From: a virus
Length of the DNA stretch: 23,341 nt
IMG/VR virus record: IMGVR_UViG_3300020477_000137
Location: 1-23,341 of that record
Direction: 5' to 3' (one strand)
The position numbers were made by a program, and so were the translations under genes. Of the stretch, positions 5,818 to 12,044 are shown in pieces. A model generated the notes under the pieces. The model had not been told where the DNA came from, did no database searches, and saw only the letters and a program-made list of their open reading frames with translations. The stretch's first letter is position 1, and each line of letters opens with the position of its first letter.

Positions 5818-6132
5818 ATGCAGCAGACTTTTTTTGACACTCTTGAAGTTCCTAGAAATGAAAAAGAAGCACGGTTTCTGGAATTTCATAAAAACAATCC
5901 CAAGGTGTATGCTCTATTCGATCATTTTACGCGCCAGGCGATTGAGAGTGGTTATGACCGCATCGGTGCCAGACTGATTTTAGAGCGGATCAGGTGGGAA
6001 GCGAACATCACAACTAAAGACAAAGACTTTAAATTAAACGATCATTACATCGCTTACTATGCGCGACGATGGATGAAACAAAATCCAGAATATCAAGGAT
6101 TGTTTAAGACCAAATCAGTACAAGGCGAATGA
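5818..6132 (+). CDS. Conserved phage hypothetical protein
   Basis: A 104-residue protein. The start at 5818 follows the previous stop by one base (TGATATG), so translation is probably coupled; no Shine-Dalgarno is visible. An open extension to 5734 lies over the membrane-protein gene and is rejected. The C-terminal half (DRIGARLILERIRWEANI... LNDHYIAYYARRWMKQNPEYQGLF) resembles a common prophage hypothetical family found with replication and recombination genes. It is mostly helical and soluble. No catalytic motif is visible and the function is unknown. Confidence 0.72.
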   Translation: MQQTFFDTLEVPRNEKEARFLEFHKNNPKVYALFDHFTRQAIESGYDRIGARLILERIRWEANITTKDKDFKLNDHYIAYYARRWMKQNPEYQGLFKTKSVQGE

Positions 6133-6413
6133 TGAAAAAAGTAAATCGAATTGATCTGCTCAAAAAAGCTATCACTCTGACGGATGGACAACGTCAATCA
6201 GACTATGGCAAACCAGTGGATAATATGCAGCACATCGCCGACATTTTTAATGTCATTACTAATGGCAAGCTGACCGCCAGAGATGTTGCACTGCTTTTCC
6301 AGTGTGCCAAGATCGCCAGACGGCGAATATCGCCCACAGTAGAAGACCATTACATCGATGATATGGCTTATTGTGGGATTGAATACGAATGTGTAAAGGA
6401 AGGAAAATATTAA
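6129..6413 (+). CDS. DUF6378-like phage protein
   Basis: A 94-residue protein with the pattern I associate with DUF6378: an N-terminal helix with GQRQSDYGKPVDNMQHIADIF, then LTARDVALLFQCAKIARR, then HYIDDMAYCGIEYEC. The family is widespread in phages beside replication genes and is all-helical. Its role is unknown to me; a MazG-like nucleotide-handling role would be speculation. The ATG pair at 6129/6132 overlaps the preceding stop (ATGA), and AAGG six bases before the second ATG favours 6132. Confidence 0.75.
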   Translation: MMKKVNRIDLLKKAITLTDGQRQSDYGKPVDNMQHIADIFNVITNGKLTARDVALLFQCAKIARRRISPTVEDHYIDDMAYCGIEYECVKEGKY

Positions 6414-7087
6414 TGAATAAGACAAATGTACCTGAAAAAGCCTTGGAAGTTTTAAAAGAAATAGGGTTACCAATGGAAAAGGCAATGTGGAATTGCCACG
6501 GCACTTGGGTTATGTACCACAAGGCTTGTGAACAAATAGCGGCGCACAAAAAGATAACTTTTGATTTGCCTAAGATTCTGGAACAAGACGTATCAAAAAG
6601 AATTGTAGTAATGTTGGTTACTGGAAAGTGTGGTGAAATATCTGAATGGTCAATCGGTGAAGCTACGCCTGATAACAATAAAAATAATTACCCATTCGCA
6701 ATGGCGGAAAAACGCGCCAAGGATCGTGTAATCTTAAAAATAATTGGTCTTCACGGTGACGTATACACGGATTCAGAAATAGACGAACAAGTACAAAAGG
6801 AACTGGAACAAAAAGCTAAGAACAATCAGACAAAAACCAATGGTGTTACACCACCCAAGGAACCAGTTACAAAGCAAAACGACTTTGGAAGCTGGAAAGA
6901 GTGGGCAGGTGCCAAGGAAAGCGAAATAGACAAAATTAAATCGCAGGCAGGTACAGTTGCCTGGGCAAATGACAACCAAGAAAAATTATTAAGACTTCAA
7001 CAGATTGATAAGCCGCTATGGCAGTCAATATTTACCTATTGGGAAAACCATCGTGAAAAAATAGAAAAAGGAGAAGTAAATGGCTAG
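6413..7087 (+). CDS. Putative single-strand annealing protein (Rad52/Erf-type, tentative)
   Basis: A 224-residue protein starting at a TAATG overlap. An upstream in-frame start at 6389 is inside the neighbour and has no site. The core (WNCHGTWVMYHKACEQIAAHKKITFDLP, then SEWSIGEATPDNNKNNYPFAMAEKRAKDRVILKIIGLHG) is a pattern I recognise from many phage recombination modules. The AMAEKRAKDRV helix recalls the 'AxxxARxRAL' helix of Rad52/Erf-like annealing proteins. The C-terminal 90 residues are a charged linker plus a short helical region. Position downstream of an exonuclease fits an annealase. The fold assignment is inference; an uncharacterised recombination-associated protein is the fallback. 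Confidence 0.6.
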   Translation: MNKTNVPEKALEVLKEIGLPMEKAMWNCHGTWVMYHKACEQIAAHKKITFDLPKILEQDVSKRIVVMLVTGKCGEISEWSIGEATPDNNKNNYPFAMAEKRAKDRVILKIIGLHGDVYTDSEIDEQVQKELEQKAKNNQTKTNGVTPPKEPVTKQNDFGSWKEWAGAKESEIDKIKSQAGTVAWANDNQEKLLRLQQIDKPLWQSIFTYWENHREKIEKGEVNG

Positions 7088-7448
7088 ACCACAATTTAAA
7101 AATTCCAACTTAAAACTAGAGTCAACAATAAATCTTGGCGATAAAATAACTGTCGCCTTCTGGTTTAATATGGATGACCGTGCCTTGCAGGAGCAACTGG
7201 AACGCTACTTTGCATTAAGTGGTAGCAATCCATCCATCCAGCTTCAAAGAAAAGAGGGTGACAGATATGTTACAGTGGGCGGCGGTAAGTTGTTTATGCA
7301 CGATGACCGTTTGGCGGAGTTGAAAAACAATGCAGCAGGTAATCCACCAGCAGCACCAGATCAGCAACCGCAAGAGTCAAATGCAGTGAACCCAAATAAT
7401 ACGGATTTTAATTATGGAGAAAACAGTGGATTTCCTGGCGCAAAATAA
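7080..7448 (+). CDS. Hypothetical protein, possible ssDNA-binding partner
   Basis: A 122-residue protein with a strong ribosome binding site (AAAGGAGAAG) and an 8-base overlap with the annealing-type gene. The first 80 residues look beta-rich and basic. The tail (from about residue 84) is low-complexity, rich in Pro, Gln and Asn, and ends in FPGAK. A globular domain with a disordered tail resembles SSB layout, and the position after an annealase supports a helper role, but no OB-fold signature or acidic SSB tail is seen. The function is not established. Confidence 0.7.
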   Translation: MARPQFKNSNLKLESTINLGDKITVAFWFNMDDRALQEQLERYFALSGSNPSIQLQRKEGDRYVTVGGGKLFMHDDRLAELKNNAAGNPPAAPDQQPQESNAVNPNNTDFNYGENSGFPGAK

Positions 7449-7653
7449 ATTACTCTATACCCCCAAGGAAGCTGCTATAATTCTTTGGGGAATACACGAC
7501 CACACAACACGGAAACGCATCTATAAAATGATGCAGGATAACATAATTAACTGCATCAAAGATGGTTCGCGTTACTGGATTCCAAAGAAGGAACTATTGC
7601 GCTTTGGCGACCTCGAAACAGAAGAAAGTAAAATACAGATAGGAAATAACTAA
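7426..7653 (+). CDS. Excisionase-like small DNA-binding protein
   Basis: About 75 residues. LLYTPKEAAIILWGIHDHTTRKRIYKMM followed by GSRYWIPKKELLRF is the winged-helix pattern of the excisionase/MerR-like (HTH_17) family. GTG at 7426 has GGAG six bases upstream and is preferred. ATG at 7414 lies within the previous gene with no site. It is convergent with the integrase, only 7 bases between stops, and is the last gene of the early operon, as expected of a recombination directionality factor induced when the repressor is lost. A generic regulator is the alternative. Confidence 0.7.
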   Translation: MDFLAQNKLLYTPKEAAIILWGIHDHTTRKRIYKMMQDNIINCIKDGSRYWIPKKELLRFGDLETEESKIQIGNN

Positions 7654-7660
7654 GCACTTT

Positions 7661-8809
7661 TTAACCCCCATAAATAGCAGACGCTGCTGCATTGCGTGTC
7701 TTGTCCTGACGATGCTTATTCTTACTATAATGACCGTACTGACGATAAGTAAAGTTTGGGTTACTGTGGCCTAATAATTCAGCAACAGATCCCCAATCCT
7801 CGCCTAGTGCCGCTAATTGCACTGATGCATAGAAATGTCTGAAGTACCCCCACGATAAATCAATGTCGGCAACTTTACACACGCGATCAATTAATTTACC
7901 AAAGTTATGTTTCTTTTGCGGAGTACCTACTCTTGATGGGAAAACAAGATGCTCATCGTCAGAAAATCTTGTCTTTACTTTCCACAGTTTTAACGCAGTT
8001 AATGTGGCATCATCGATGGGAATAACACGGTTACCTCTTTTCGTTTTCGTATCGCCAATCTTTAATCCGCCGTGCTTGACCGCCTGACGTACATAAATCT
8101 CACCTTCCTCAAAATCTACGTCTTGCCAACTCAATGCCCTCAATTCACCTTGGCGCAGACCACTAGCAAGTGATAGTAGGATTGCAACCTGGTCACGCTG
8201 ACTTTCACCTTTAATGCCCACAGATACTAATTTCTGTATTGTTTCAGGCTGAATAAACGGTGCCTTGTCGCTGACGGAAGTAGACAAACCAAAGCTGACC
8301 TTATCTAATGGATTGATCGGTATCCATCCCTTGGCGACACAAAAGTTAAAAAACTGCTTTAAAACCTTAATGCGTTTTTCGCTAGTTGCCTTTGATTTGC
8401 CTTCAGCTTTAATCCACCTGACAAAAGCTGCAGATATTTCCGCCTTATTTTCAACTTTGATAATGTTTAGTTTATGCTTGTTAAATGGAAACCCATCTAT
8501 TTTAGTCGCAAGACAATATTTAAGACCTCTTTTTTTGTCACTCAAATTTGATTCACTAATCAGTCCATCATTTAAGCGCGTTTCTTCTTGTGCTAAAAAA
8601 TTTTCAGATGCCTTTAATACAGTAAAAATTTCCTGCGGTTTGGAAATCAATCCTAAGTTAAATTGACTAACTAGTTTTTCAGCTTCTGTAACTGCTAATG
8701 CTTTTGTTTTAAAGGTGCCTACCTTGTTACCTAAACCAATGGCTCTACCGTCAATAATCCAATACTGACGGTATTTTTCATTTAACTTTCTTACTTTTAA
8801 TTGTTTCAT
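7661..8809 (-). CDS. int: Tyrosine-recombinase integrase
   Basis: A 382-residue phage integrase. The N-terminal 50 residues form a small arm-type DNA-binding region (WIIDGRAIGLGNKVGTFKTKALA). The core-binding domain spans about 65-165 and the catalytic domain follows. Active-site residues are Arg219 (SGLRQGELRAL), Lys257 (TKTKRG), Arg324 (GYFRHFYA), His348 (LLGHSN) and the nucleophile Tyr358 (YRQYGHY). The usual His of HxxR is Gly321 here, a tolerated but noteworthy change. Start: ATG just after the upstream stop with GGGAG ahead. It catalyses insertion at and excision from a tRNA-Glu gene through the attP about 490 bases upstream. Confidence 0.95.
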   Translation of the reverse strand: MKQLKVRKLNEKYRQYWIIDGRAIGLGNKVGTFKTKALAVTEAEKLVSQFNLGLISKPQEIFTVLKASENFLAQEETRLNDGLISESNLSDKKRGLKYCLATKIDGFPFNKHKLNIIKVENKAEISAAFVRWIKAEGKSKATSEKRIKVLKQFFNFCVAKGWIPINPLDKVSFGLSTSVSDKAPFIQPETIQKLVSVGIKGESQRDQVAILLSLASGLRQGELRALSWQDVDFEEGEIYVRQAVKHGGLKIGDTKTKRGNRVIPIDDATLTALKLWKVKTRFSDDEHLVFPSRVGTPQKKHNFGKLIDRVCKVADIDLSWGYFRHFYASVQLAALGEDWGSVAELLGHSNPNFTYRQYGHYSKNKHRQDKTRNAAASAIYGG

Positions 8810-9076
8810 TTACTTTCTCCCTTCATCTCTAAAAATATGATCTGCATTGTAAGTGTTGCCGTTGTGGTTTGATTTAATTGCACCAAGGATTGAACCGATA
8901 AGTCTGAACCCTCGACTGCTTGTAAAAAACTCATCACAAAGATTTTTTTTCGCGTCAAAGATTGATACTTTAGCAGAGCCTTTTGGTAATTTTTTAACTC
9001 TAGCAGATACCCCAGTGTCTTTGTGGTAATACCTGCCGTCTATTTTTCTCTCCAAATTTTGGTAACCATTTTTCAT
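8810..9076 (-). CDS. Small basic protein co-transcribed with integrase
   Basis: An 88-residue protein with a good AAGGAG site before its ATG and no gap to the integrase gene. It is basic (ARVKKLPKGSAKVSIFDAKKN), probably beta-rich at the start and helical in the middle. No family is recognised. Being between the integrase promoter and the integrase, it could be an accessory architectural factor for recombination or a regulator. This is inference from position only. Confidence 0.65.
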   Translation of the reverse strand: MKNGYQNLERKIDGRYYHKDTGVSARVKKLPKGSAKVSIFDAKKNLCDEFFTSSRGFRLIGSILGAIKSNHNGNTYNADHIFRDEGRK

Positions 9077-9106
9077 TTTTTACTCCTTAATTTAACATCT
9101 ACTGTT

Positions 9107-9135
9107 AATATAATGTCATATACTGTCAATTTCAA
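9107..9135 (-). promoter_or_regulatory. Candidate integrase-operon promoter
   Basis: On the minus strand TTGAAA (9130-9135), a 17-base spacer and TATATT (9107-9112) give five of six matches in each box. The spacer begins with TTGACA followed by GTATA and TGACA, a half-site like those of the two operators, so the repressor or Cro might modulate it. Transcription would read into the 88-residue gene and integrase. Confidence 0.5.
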
Positions 9136-9201
9136 GACCAAAAAAGAAAAAAAGGCACCGCCGTAACGGTTAATTTTCATTATTTTTAAAAAATAGGCTG
9201 A

Positions 9202-9223
9202 TTTTTGTGACACATTTGTGACA
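9202..9223. repeat. 22-bp repeat, copy 1, left of attP core
   Basis: This segment is identical to 9445-9466. It consists of two copies of TTTGTGACA in an 11-bp period, and each unit is built on the odd palindrome TGTG-A-CACA (9206-9214 and 9217-9225). In this copy the second unit is extended to TTTGTGACACAAA (9215-9227), a perfect 13-bp palindrome. Repeats on both sides of a crossover site are the usual form of integrase arm or excisionase sites. Confidence 0.7.
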
Positions 9224-9235
9224 CAAAGGGCAAAA

Positions 9236-9265
9236 ATGCCCCCCAACCGAAAATCTGAAGGGCAT
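9236..9265 (-). terminator. Terminator-like hairpin downstream of the tRNA fragment
   Basis: The stem ATGCCC/GGGCAT (9236-9241 with 9260-9265) has an 18-base loop. T-runs follow on both strands: T5 immediately on the minus strand, and T5 two bases after the stem on the plus strand. It lies about 31 bases beyond the 3' end of the tRNA fragment in the tRNA direction. After integration it would terminate the restored host tRNA gene. The long loop and 6-bp stem make it moderate at best. Confidence 0.5.
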
Positions 9266-9296
9266 CGTTTTTGAATGTATGCTTGGATTTGAGAGG

Positions 9297-9346
9297 TGGC
9301 ATCCCGTACGGGATTCGAACCCGTGTTGCCGCCGTGAAAGGGCGGT
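9297..9346 (-). other. attP core: 3' half of tRNA-Glu (anticodon TTC)
   Basis: On the minus strand this reads as a tRNA from the anticodon stem to the CCA end: stem CCGCC/GGCGG with loop CTTTCAC (anticodon TTC, Glu), variable loop, T arm CGGGTTCGAATCCCG, 3' acceptor strand ACGGGAT, discriminator G and encoded CCA. No D arm or matching 5' acceptor strand occurs upstream (9347-9375), so it is not a complete tRNA gene. Carrying only the 3' half is the typical structure of a phage attachment site that rebuilds the host tRNA upon integration. Phage genes on both sides mark it as attP. Confidence 0.85.
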
Positions 9347-9444
9347 AAATTATAGGATGGAAACACTACCATATGGGTCTAATTGGGAGTATAGCTTCAT
9401 TTAGTACCATCGCTTCCCAACTGTTCCCATCGTATCTACCTCTT

Positions 9445-9466
9445 TTTTTGTGACACATTTGTGACA
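9445..9466. repeat. 22-bp repeat, copy 2, right of attP core
   Basis: Perfect direct copy of 9202-9223, 243 bp away on the other side of the tRNA fragment. TGTGACACA lies at 9449-9457 and the imperfect TGTGACAGA at 9460-9468. An additional inverted repeat, TTGGGA (9383-9388) and TCCCAA (9415-9420), sits between the core and this copy. The rest of the gap to the lysozyme gene holds no gene that I can support. Confidence 0.7.
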
Positions 9467-9492
9467 GAACCTCCAAATAGAGCGGTGTCCTT

Positions 9493-9933
9493 TTAGACGT
9501 TTTTCATTCTTTCAATTAATCTCATAGCACGATTTTTGGTTTGTGTATACCATCTGCTTTGTTCCATCTGGACGGATGCTTCAAAATGGTCGCCATCTTT
9601 TACTGCTTGTATCTTCTTTTTAAACTTTGAATAACGCGGATAACCTAATTGAAAACACATATTTGCGCATATTAATTTTACTTCCTCGTGCATATTATCC
9701 CACTCAGGATAAATCTTTTTACAGTCGCTTATGGTTACCTGGATATCTTTTTCAAATAACTCATCGCATCTTTCTTGAGTGATAGCGGTACCAACGTCAG
9801 ATTTAAATTCTTCATCTTCAGGCAAAACTAGATGCCCAATTCCACAAGTAGCAAATCCTAAATGATCTTTATACACTTCCAACACTTGACCTTCATCATC
9901 AGCTATTTCTTTTTGCAGTCTTTTTATGTCCAT
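9493..9933 (-). CDS. T4-type lysozyme (GH24 endolysin)
   Basis: A 146-residue muramidase. With the start at 9933, Glu14 (DDEG), Asp23 (YKDHLG) and Thr29 (TCGIGH) reproduce the spacing of the T4 lysozyme E11-D20-T26 triad, and GIGH follows as in the family. The C-terminal helix has the WYTQTKNRAMRL element. The start is chosen because AGGAG lies eight bases upstream of this ATG but only two from the one at 9939. No signal anchor is visible, so release depends on the adjacent holin. Its start overlaps the holin gene by 35 bases. It should cut the glycan backbone of peptidoglycan at lysis. Confidence 0.93.
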   Translation of the reverse strand: MDIKRLQKEIADDEGQVLEVYKDHLGFATCGIGHLVLPEDEEFKSDVGTAITQERCDELFEKDIQVTISDCKKIYPEWDNMHEEVKLICANMCFQLGYPRYSKFKKKIQAVKDGDHFEASVQMEQSRWYTQTKNRAMRLIERMKNV

Positions 9934-10345
9934 TACCATTACTCCTTTGATTCATTATTTGTAATCCTTGTTTGCCGAACCGATAGCCAAATGATGCGCC
10001 TATTGAAATATATAAACAATTTGAAAACCAAGGTGGGCAGTGTTCATTTAAAAATATAAATCCTTCTTTTACATATTCTTGTGTAAACGGAAAAAATGAC
10101 CCCAGTAGGATTGCCCCAAAGATCAGAGTCCAAAATTCATCTTTCCAACTTCCTGCCATTTGTGCCGTTAATGCCTGTTCATTAAGCATCTCTGACGTTG
10201 CAGAAGTTTCAAAAACTTTCGCCTCTGCTCTTGCTCTTGCAACCTTTACCTCTGTTTCTGCTTTAGCTTTATCGACCTTACCCTGCAGCCAAGTTCCAGC
10301 TAGATTGGATACTGGCGCAATTAATTTTCCTAACATTCCAAGCAT
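9899..10345 (-). CDS. Holin of the 3-TM, gene-transfer-release type
   Basis: A 148-residue protein. The N-terminus (GKLIAPVSNLAGTWLQGKVDKAKAETEVKVARARAEAKV) is the amphipathic, Ala/Lys-rich stretch typical of GTA-type 3TM holins (PF11351-like by eye). Then come SWKDEFWTLIFGAILLGSFFPF (one membrane segment, about 67-88), and LYISIGASFGYRFG (second, about 113-126), with a basic Asn-rich tail. It should permeabilise the inner membrane to release the lysozyme encoded next. Start coupled to the upstream mini-ORF through TAATG. Confidence 0.82.
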   Translation of the reverse strand: MLGMLGKLIAPVSNLAGTWLQGKVDKAKAETEVKVARARAEAKVFETSATSEMLNEQALTAQMAGSWKDEFWTLIFGAILLGSFFPFTQEYVKEGFIFLNEHCPPWFSNCLYISIGASFGYRFGKQGLQIMNQRSNGNGHKKTAKRNS

Positions 10346-10434
10346 TATTTTTTTCCTTTTAGATAGTCTACTTTTTTAATCTTAAAAATTCTTTCTATCC
10401 ATCTTAAAAATCTATAAAACATTTCTTCCCCCAT
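10345..10434 (-). CDS. Possible 29-residue basic peptide
   Basis: A mini-ORF ending in TAATG with the holin start. The peptide is hydrophobic and basic (MFYRFLRWIERIFKIKKVDYL...). An internal ATG at 10422 is preceded by a purine-rich GGGGGAAGAA and may be the real start (25 residues). Coupling to the holin gene suggests either a lysis accessory or a translational leader. No family is recognised, and it may not be expressed. Confidence 0.4.
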   Translation of the reverse strand: MGEEMFYRFLRWIERIFKIKKVDYLKGKK

Positions 10435-10493
10435 TAAAATGGTGGCGACCCCCACCTTCTTGGTGTGTTTTTCAAAAAAATTATTGGTTGAGC

Positions 10494-10512
10494 GTGGTCT
10501 AGGCAAGACCAC
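10494..10512. other. Perfect 7-bp hairpin in intergenic gap
   Basis: GTGGTCT (10494-10500), 5-base loop, AGACCAC (10506-10512). No T-tract follows directly on either strand, so it is not a standard terminator. A second imperfect hairpin lies at 10551-10585 (TGAGGA with TCCTCA plus an inner GGG/CCC) and a GGTGG/CCACC stem at 10441-10456. The 154-base gap 10435-10588 is thus structured. RNA processing or partial termination between late genes is possible. Confidence 0.45.
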
Positions 10513-10588
10513 AGATTAATAAAAAGATCGCCATAAATTTTGAATTTTGGTGAGGAGGGGGAATCTTAATGATCGCCCTTCCTCATAG

Positions 10589-10858
10589 TTAACCTTTGAT
10601 TTTTTTTGTTAGCCACAAATAAAAAGCATAGCAAGCAAACGCATAAACTGTTGCAACGCCTATATCCAGTAAATGTTCACGCATATGGTATATAAACTGA
10701 ATACCTGCTTCTAAATCGCTACCACCACCAGAACTGTCGGTAATGTTGATCGTCTTTCCTTCAAACCCATCAAACGCACCTTCTTCAAAAACTATCTCTC
10801 CGTCTTCTGGAAATTCTTCTGGATTACTAACTGTTTGATTAATTTCGATGTTGTTCAT
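10589..10858 (-). CDS. Small one-pass membrane protein
   Basis: An 89-residue protein with an acidic N-terminal half (EEFPEDGEIVFEEGAFDGFEG), a Ser/Gly hinge and one membrane segment near the C-terminus (about residues 66-84, IGVATVYAFACYAFYLWL), ending in KKIKG. The topology would place the C-terminus inside. The ATG overlaps the previous stop (ATGA). No family is recognised. It sits in a run of small late membrane proteins ahead of holin and lysozyme. Confidence 0.7.
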   Translation of the reverse strand: MNNIEINQTVSNPEEFPEDGEIVFEEGAFDGFEGKTINITDSSGGGSDLEAGIQFIYHMREHLLDIGVATVYAFACYAFYLWLTKKIKG

Positions 10859-11190
10859 TTGCCATTGCCGTTCCTTGTTTTACCCCAGGTGCTGAAACCA
10901 AAGAATGTTGCCACAATCCCTGATTGAGCCACTAGAAAGGTATTTAAAAAACCACTGATGCTATTCAGGCGTTCAATCGGTATGATGGGTGTAAACAAAA
11001 CTCCTACAGCTACACAAACAGATATCATCGCTACCCACGCCATAGCACGATGCTGGTCTTGCATTTTATCAAGGTTTTCTAACTGCACCAGTTCCTTGTG
11101 CAACGACAGTTCACGGTCACTGACTTCGGCATCGCCATCAAGATCCGCCTGCTCGTAAACTGAGCCTTTTTGTAATTTCTTTTGGGTCAC
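10855..11190 (-). CDS. Two-TM phage protein with EF-hand-like loop
   Basis: A 111-residue protein. GTG at 11190 overlaps the upstream stop (GTGA) and has AGGA nine bases upstream. A GTG at 11217 is inside the neighbour. Near residues 16-27 DLDGDAEVSDRE fits a calcium-binding EF-hand loop (acidic at positions 1, 3, 5 and 12, Val at 8). The Gly is at position 4, not 6. A short helix with Gln/Lys follows, then two membrane segments (AWVAMISVCVAVGVLF and FLVAQSGIVATFFGF). From memory, similar proteins recur in marine phages. The role is unknown; a holin-like or virion-associated membrane protein is possible. Confidence 0.75.
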   Translation of the reverse strand: MTQKKLQKGSVYEQADLDGDAEVSDRELSLHKELVQLENLDKMQDQHRAMAWVAMISVCVAVGVLFTPIIPIERLNSISGFLNTFLVAQSGIVATFFGFSTWGKTRNGNGK

Positions 11191-11651
11191 GCCGCTACTT
11201 CCTCTTTCCTCCACCACAAGATAAATAAAAATAAAAACATACAGACTGCAAATAATCCGAGAAAAACCAAAACTATTTTTTGAATGGTTTCGATTAGTTC
11301 ATCGCGCTTGCGTAACCGTTCTTTTTCAGCTTCAAGTCGCTGTTTCTTAATATCTGCCCTAATGCGGATCAGTTCCTGCCAGGCATCGTAACCTCTGGTT
11401 TCAAGTATGATAGATCTTAAAGAATCTTCAAAATCCTGCGCTTTTTTTAAGTTAATGAAGCTGGTCATCGCTTCTTCTTCAACTGACATATTCAGAAGAG
11501 AATTTTTAGCTTTTGAGTGACCTTTATGAAGTTCATCAATCGCGCCCCACATCTTTCCGATATGAGATCCTAATTCCTGAAGTTCCTTTCCTGCGGCAAT
11601 GCCTGCCTTAATCGCGGAAAAGCTGGCAACACAAATACTGATCGGATCCAT
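11187..11651 (-). CDS. Conserved phage protein, coiled coil plus C-terminal TM
   Basis: A 154-residue protein. The N-terminus (MDPISICVASFSAIKAGIAAGKELQELGSHIGKM) is hydrophobic and Gly/Ala-rich. A charged helical region follows (RIRADIKKQRLEAEKERLRKRDE), then a membrane segment (about 124-146) and a basic-acidic end. The layout matches a family I recall from marine podoviruses near the tail genes, without a known function. It could anchor to the cell membrane at lysis or during ejection. The start is ATG 11651, close behind the small gene at 11655. Confidence 0.75.
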   Translation of the reverse strand: MDPISICVASFSAIKAGIAAGKELQELGSHIGKMWGAIDELHKGHSKAKNSLLNMSVEEEAMTSFINLKKAQDFEDSLRSIILETRGYDAWQELIRIRADIKKQRLEAEKERLRKRDELIETIQKIVLVFLGLFAVCMFLFLFILWWRKEEVAA

Positions 11652-11654
11652 TAA

Positions 11655-11828
11655 CTACATCCGTATTACTATGGAAATCAGCAAAAGAATAGTGGCACCA
11701 AAAGCAGAAATGAGGATAGTTTCAATCCGCCGAAAACGATTATAAATGTCCTTAAACTGAATGCGAATTTCAGTTTCGAGAATTGTCGTGCGTGAATCAA
11801 GACTATGCAGTGTTGGTTTGTTACTCAT
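11655..11828 (-). CDS. 57-residue membrane protein (XhlA-like layout)
   Basis: A short gene whose ATG overlaps the stop of the preceding gene (GATGAGTAA arrangement). The protein has a polar helical N-terminus (LDSRTTILETEIRIQFKDIY), a basic patch (NRFRRIE) and a C-terminal membrane segment (about 37-55, TILISAFGATILLLISIVI). The coiled-coil-then-TM plan recalls XhlA-type haemolysin/holin accessory proteins, though no diagnostic motif is present. It fills what would otherwise be a 170-base gap in a tightly packed operon, which supports it being real. Confidence 0.65.
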   Translation of the reverse strand: MSNKPTLHSLDSRTTILETEIRIQFKDIYNRFRRIETILISAFGATILLLISIVIRM

Positions 11829-12042
11829 CTTTTTTGGTGCCTTCCAGTTCCGCTTTTAACGCATTCGAATAATGTGCCTGCGCCACATTGATAATGTCGA
11901 GTTCCGCCATCAAGTTGTTACGCTTGTTCGATATTAACTGTAGCTGGTTAATTGCCTGCACCGCTTTCTGTGAAAGGTCATCCAAGGGATAATCCTTGTC
12001 ATCGATTTTGATGGTTTTTACTTCTTTGTTTTCTTCAGTCAT
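11821..12042 (-). CDS. DUF6447-like small phage protein
   Basis: A 73-residue protein. The ATG at 12042 has AAGGAGT five to six bases upstream; an in-frame ATG at 12057 lies within the preceding gene. KTIKIDDKDYPLDDLSQKAVQAINQLQ followed by a helix with NLMAELDIINVAQAHYSNALKAEL matches the pattern of the DUF6447 family, known from phages near tail fibre genes. It is predicted as a beta hairpin plus a coiled coil. The biochemical role is unknown. Confidence 0.75.
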   Translation of the reverse strand: MTEENKEVKTIKIDDKDYPLDDLSQKAVQAINQLQLISNKRNNLMAELDIINVAQAHYSNALKAELEGTKKDE

Positions 12043-12044
12043 TT

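Noticed and set aside
7640-7680. Terminator between the convergent excisionase-like and integrase genes
   Set aside because: Only 7 bases separate the stops and no stem-loop with a T-run is visible. The two messages probably overlap.
9073-9372. 99-codon minus-strand ORF through the attP region
   Set aside because: It reads across the tRNA fragment (the GSNPVRD peptide is a typical tRNA translation), covers the promoter and repeats, and has no ribosome binding site.
9297-9375. Complete tRNA-Glu gene
   Set aside because: Only the 3' half is present. The sequence 5' of the anticodon stem has no D arm and no strand complementary to the acceptor end.
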